Positions 25,574-27,595 of a stretch of 27,595 nucleotides of DNA are shown here, piece by piece. Location: assembly GCA_011523485.1 (NCBI GenBank), contig WTGR01000041.1, forward strand, positions 1 to 27,595, written 5' to 3'. Positions within the stretch are counted from its first letter, which is position 1; every line of letters starts with the position of its first letter. The notes under the pieces were generated by a model, which was given only the letters and a program-made list of their open reading frames with translations, did no database searches and was not told where the DNA came from. This DNA comes from Acidobacteriota bacterium. Lineage in GTDB: Bacteria > Acidobacteriota > Vicinamibacteria > Vicinamibacterales > UBA8438. The translations under genes and the position numbers were made by a program.

Positions 25574-25651
25574 AGTGTGTCAGGTCGTGTCGAGATCGTT
25601 GCGTGTCCCGTTGGCTACCCGGGCCACCCGCTGCAGGATGGGGCTTGAGGA

Positions 25652-27595
<1,944 letters not shown>

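Overview
The window is a GC-rich bacterial chromosome segment, densely coded on both strands. It looks like core genome: I see no insertion sequence, phage, plasmid, CRISPR array, tRNA or rRNA gene. LpxC implies a diderm with lipid A. A large DUF5916/CBM9-like outer-membrane protein, TrmFO and the overall gene set fit Acidobacteriota (possibly Vicinamibacteria). That assignment is inference; the sequence itself shows only a GC-rich Gram-negative.

Layout. (1) 178-6830, plus strand: a DUF5916 surface protein closed by a hairpin; a DapA-superfamily aldolase with its own near-consensus promoter and probably a leaderless GTG start; an M48 metalloprotease lipoprotein with a LysM-like tail; an HNH nuclease; and an IPT plus beta-propeller protein. 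(2) 6882-10914: uvrA (excision repair) and lpxC (lipid A synthesis), the latter ending inside a 21-bp tandem repeat. (3) 10987-12281, minus strand: an ECF sigma factor, a STAS anti-sigma antagonist and an unrecognised 100-residue protein in one tight operon. It is divergent from lysA-tmk (12404-14278). (4) 14142-17790, minus strand: rplU-rpmA-obgE-nadD-rsfS-comF, a ribosome assembly, NAD synthesis and DNA uptake operon with stop/start overlaps. The comF 3' end runs antisense into tmk. (5) 17921-19085, minus strand: a small exported TPR protein overlapping a lipoprotein gene. (6) 19173-25532, plus strand: dprA-topA-trmFO-xerC, the order known from Bacillus, but with a TopA that reads like the gammaproteobacterial enzyme. 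(7) 25652 to the right edge, minus strand: an ABC-F ATPase whose start lies outside the window.

Five promoters can be read with usable -35 and -10 boxes (TTGACA-17-TACAAC, TTGACA-17-GAGAAT, TCGACA-17-TACAAT, TTTACA-17-TACGAT, TTGCGC-18-TATATT). They give a consistent housekeeping motif for this genome. Two of them lie so close to the start codon that leaderless mRNAs are likely. The least explained items are the sigma/STAS/100-aa cassette, the TPR-lipoprotein pair, the lpxC stop-codon repeat and the E. coli-like topA. I see no clearly new defence or mobile system.
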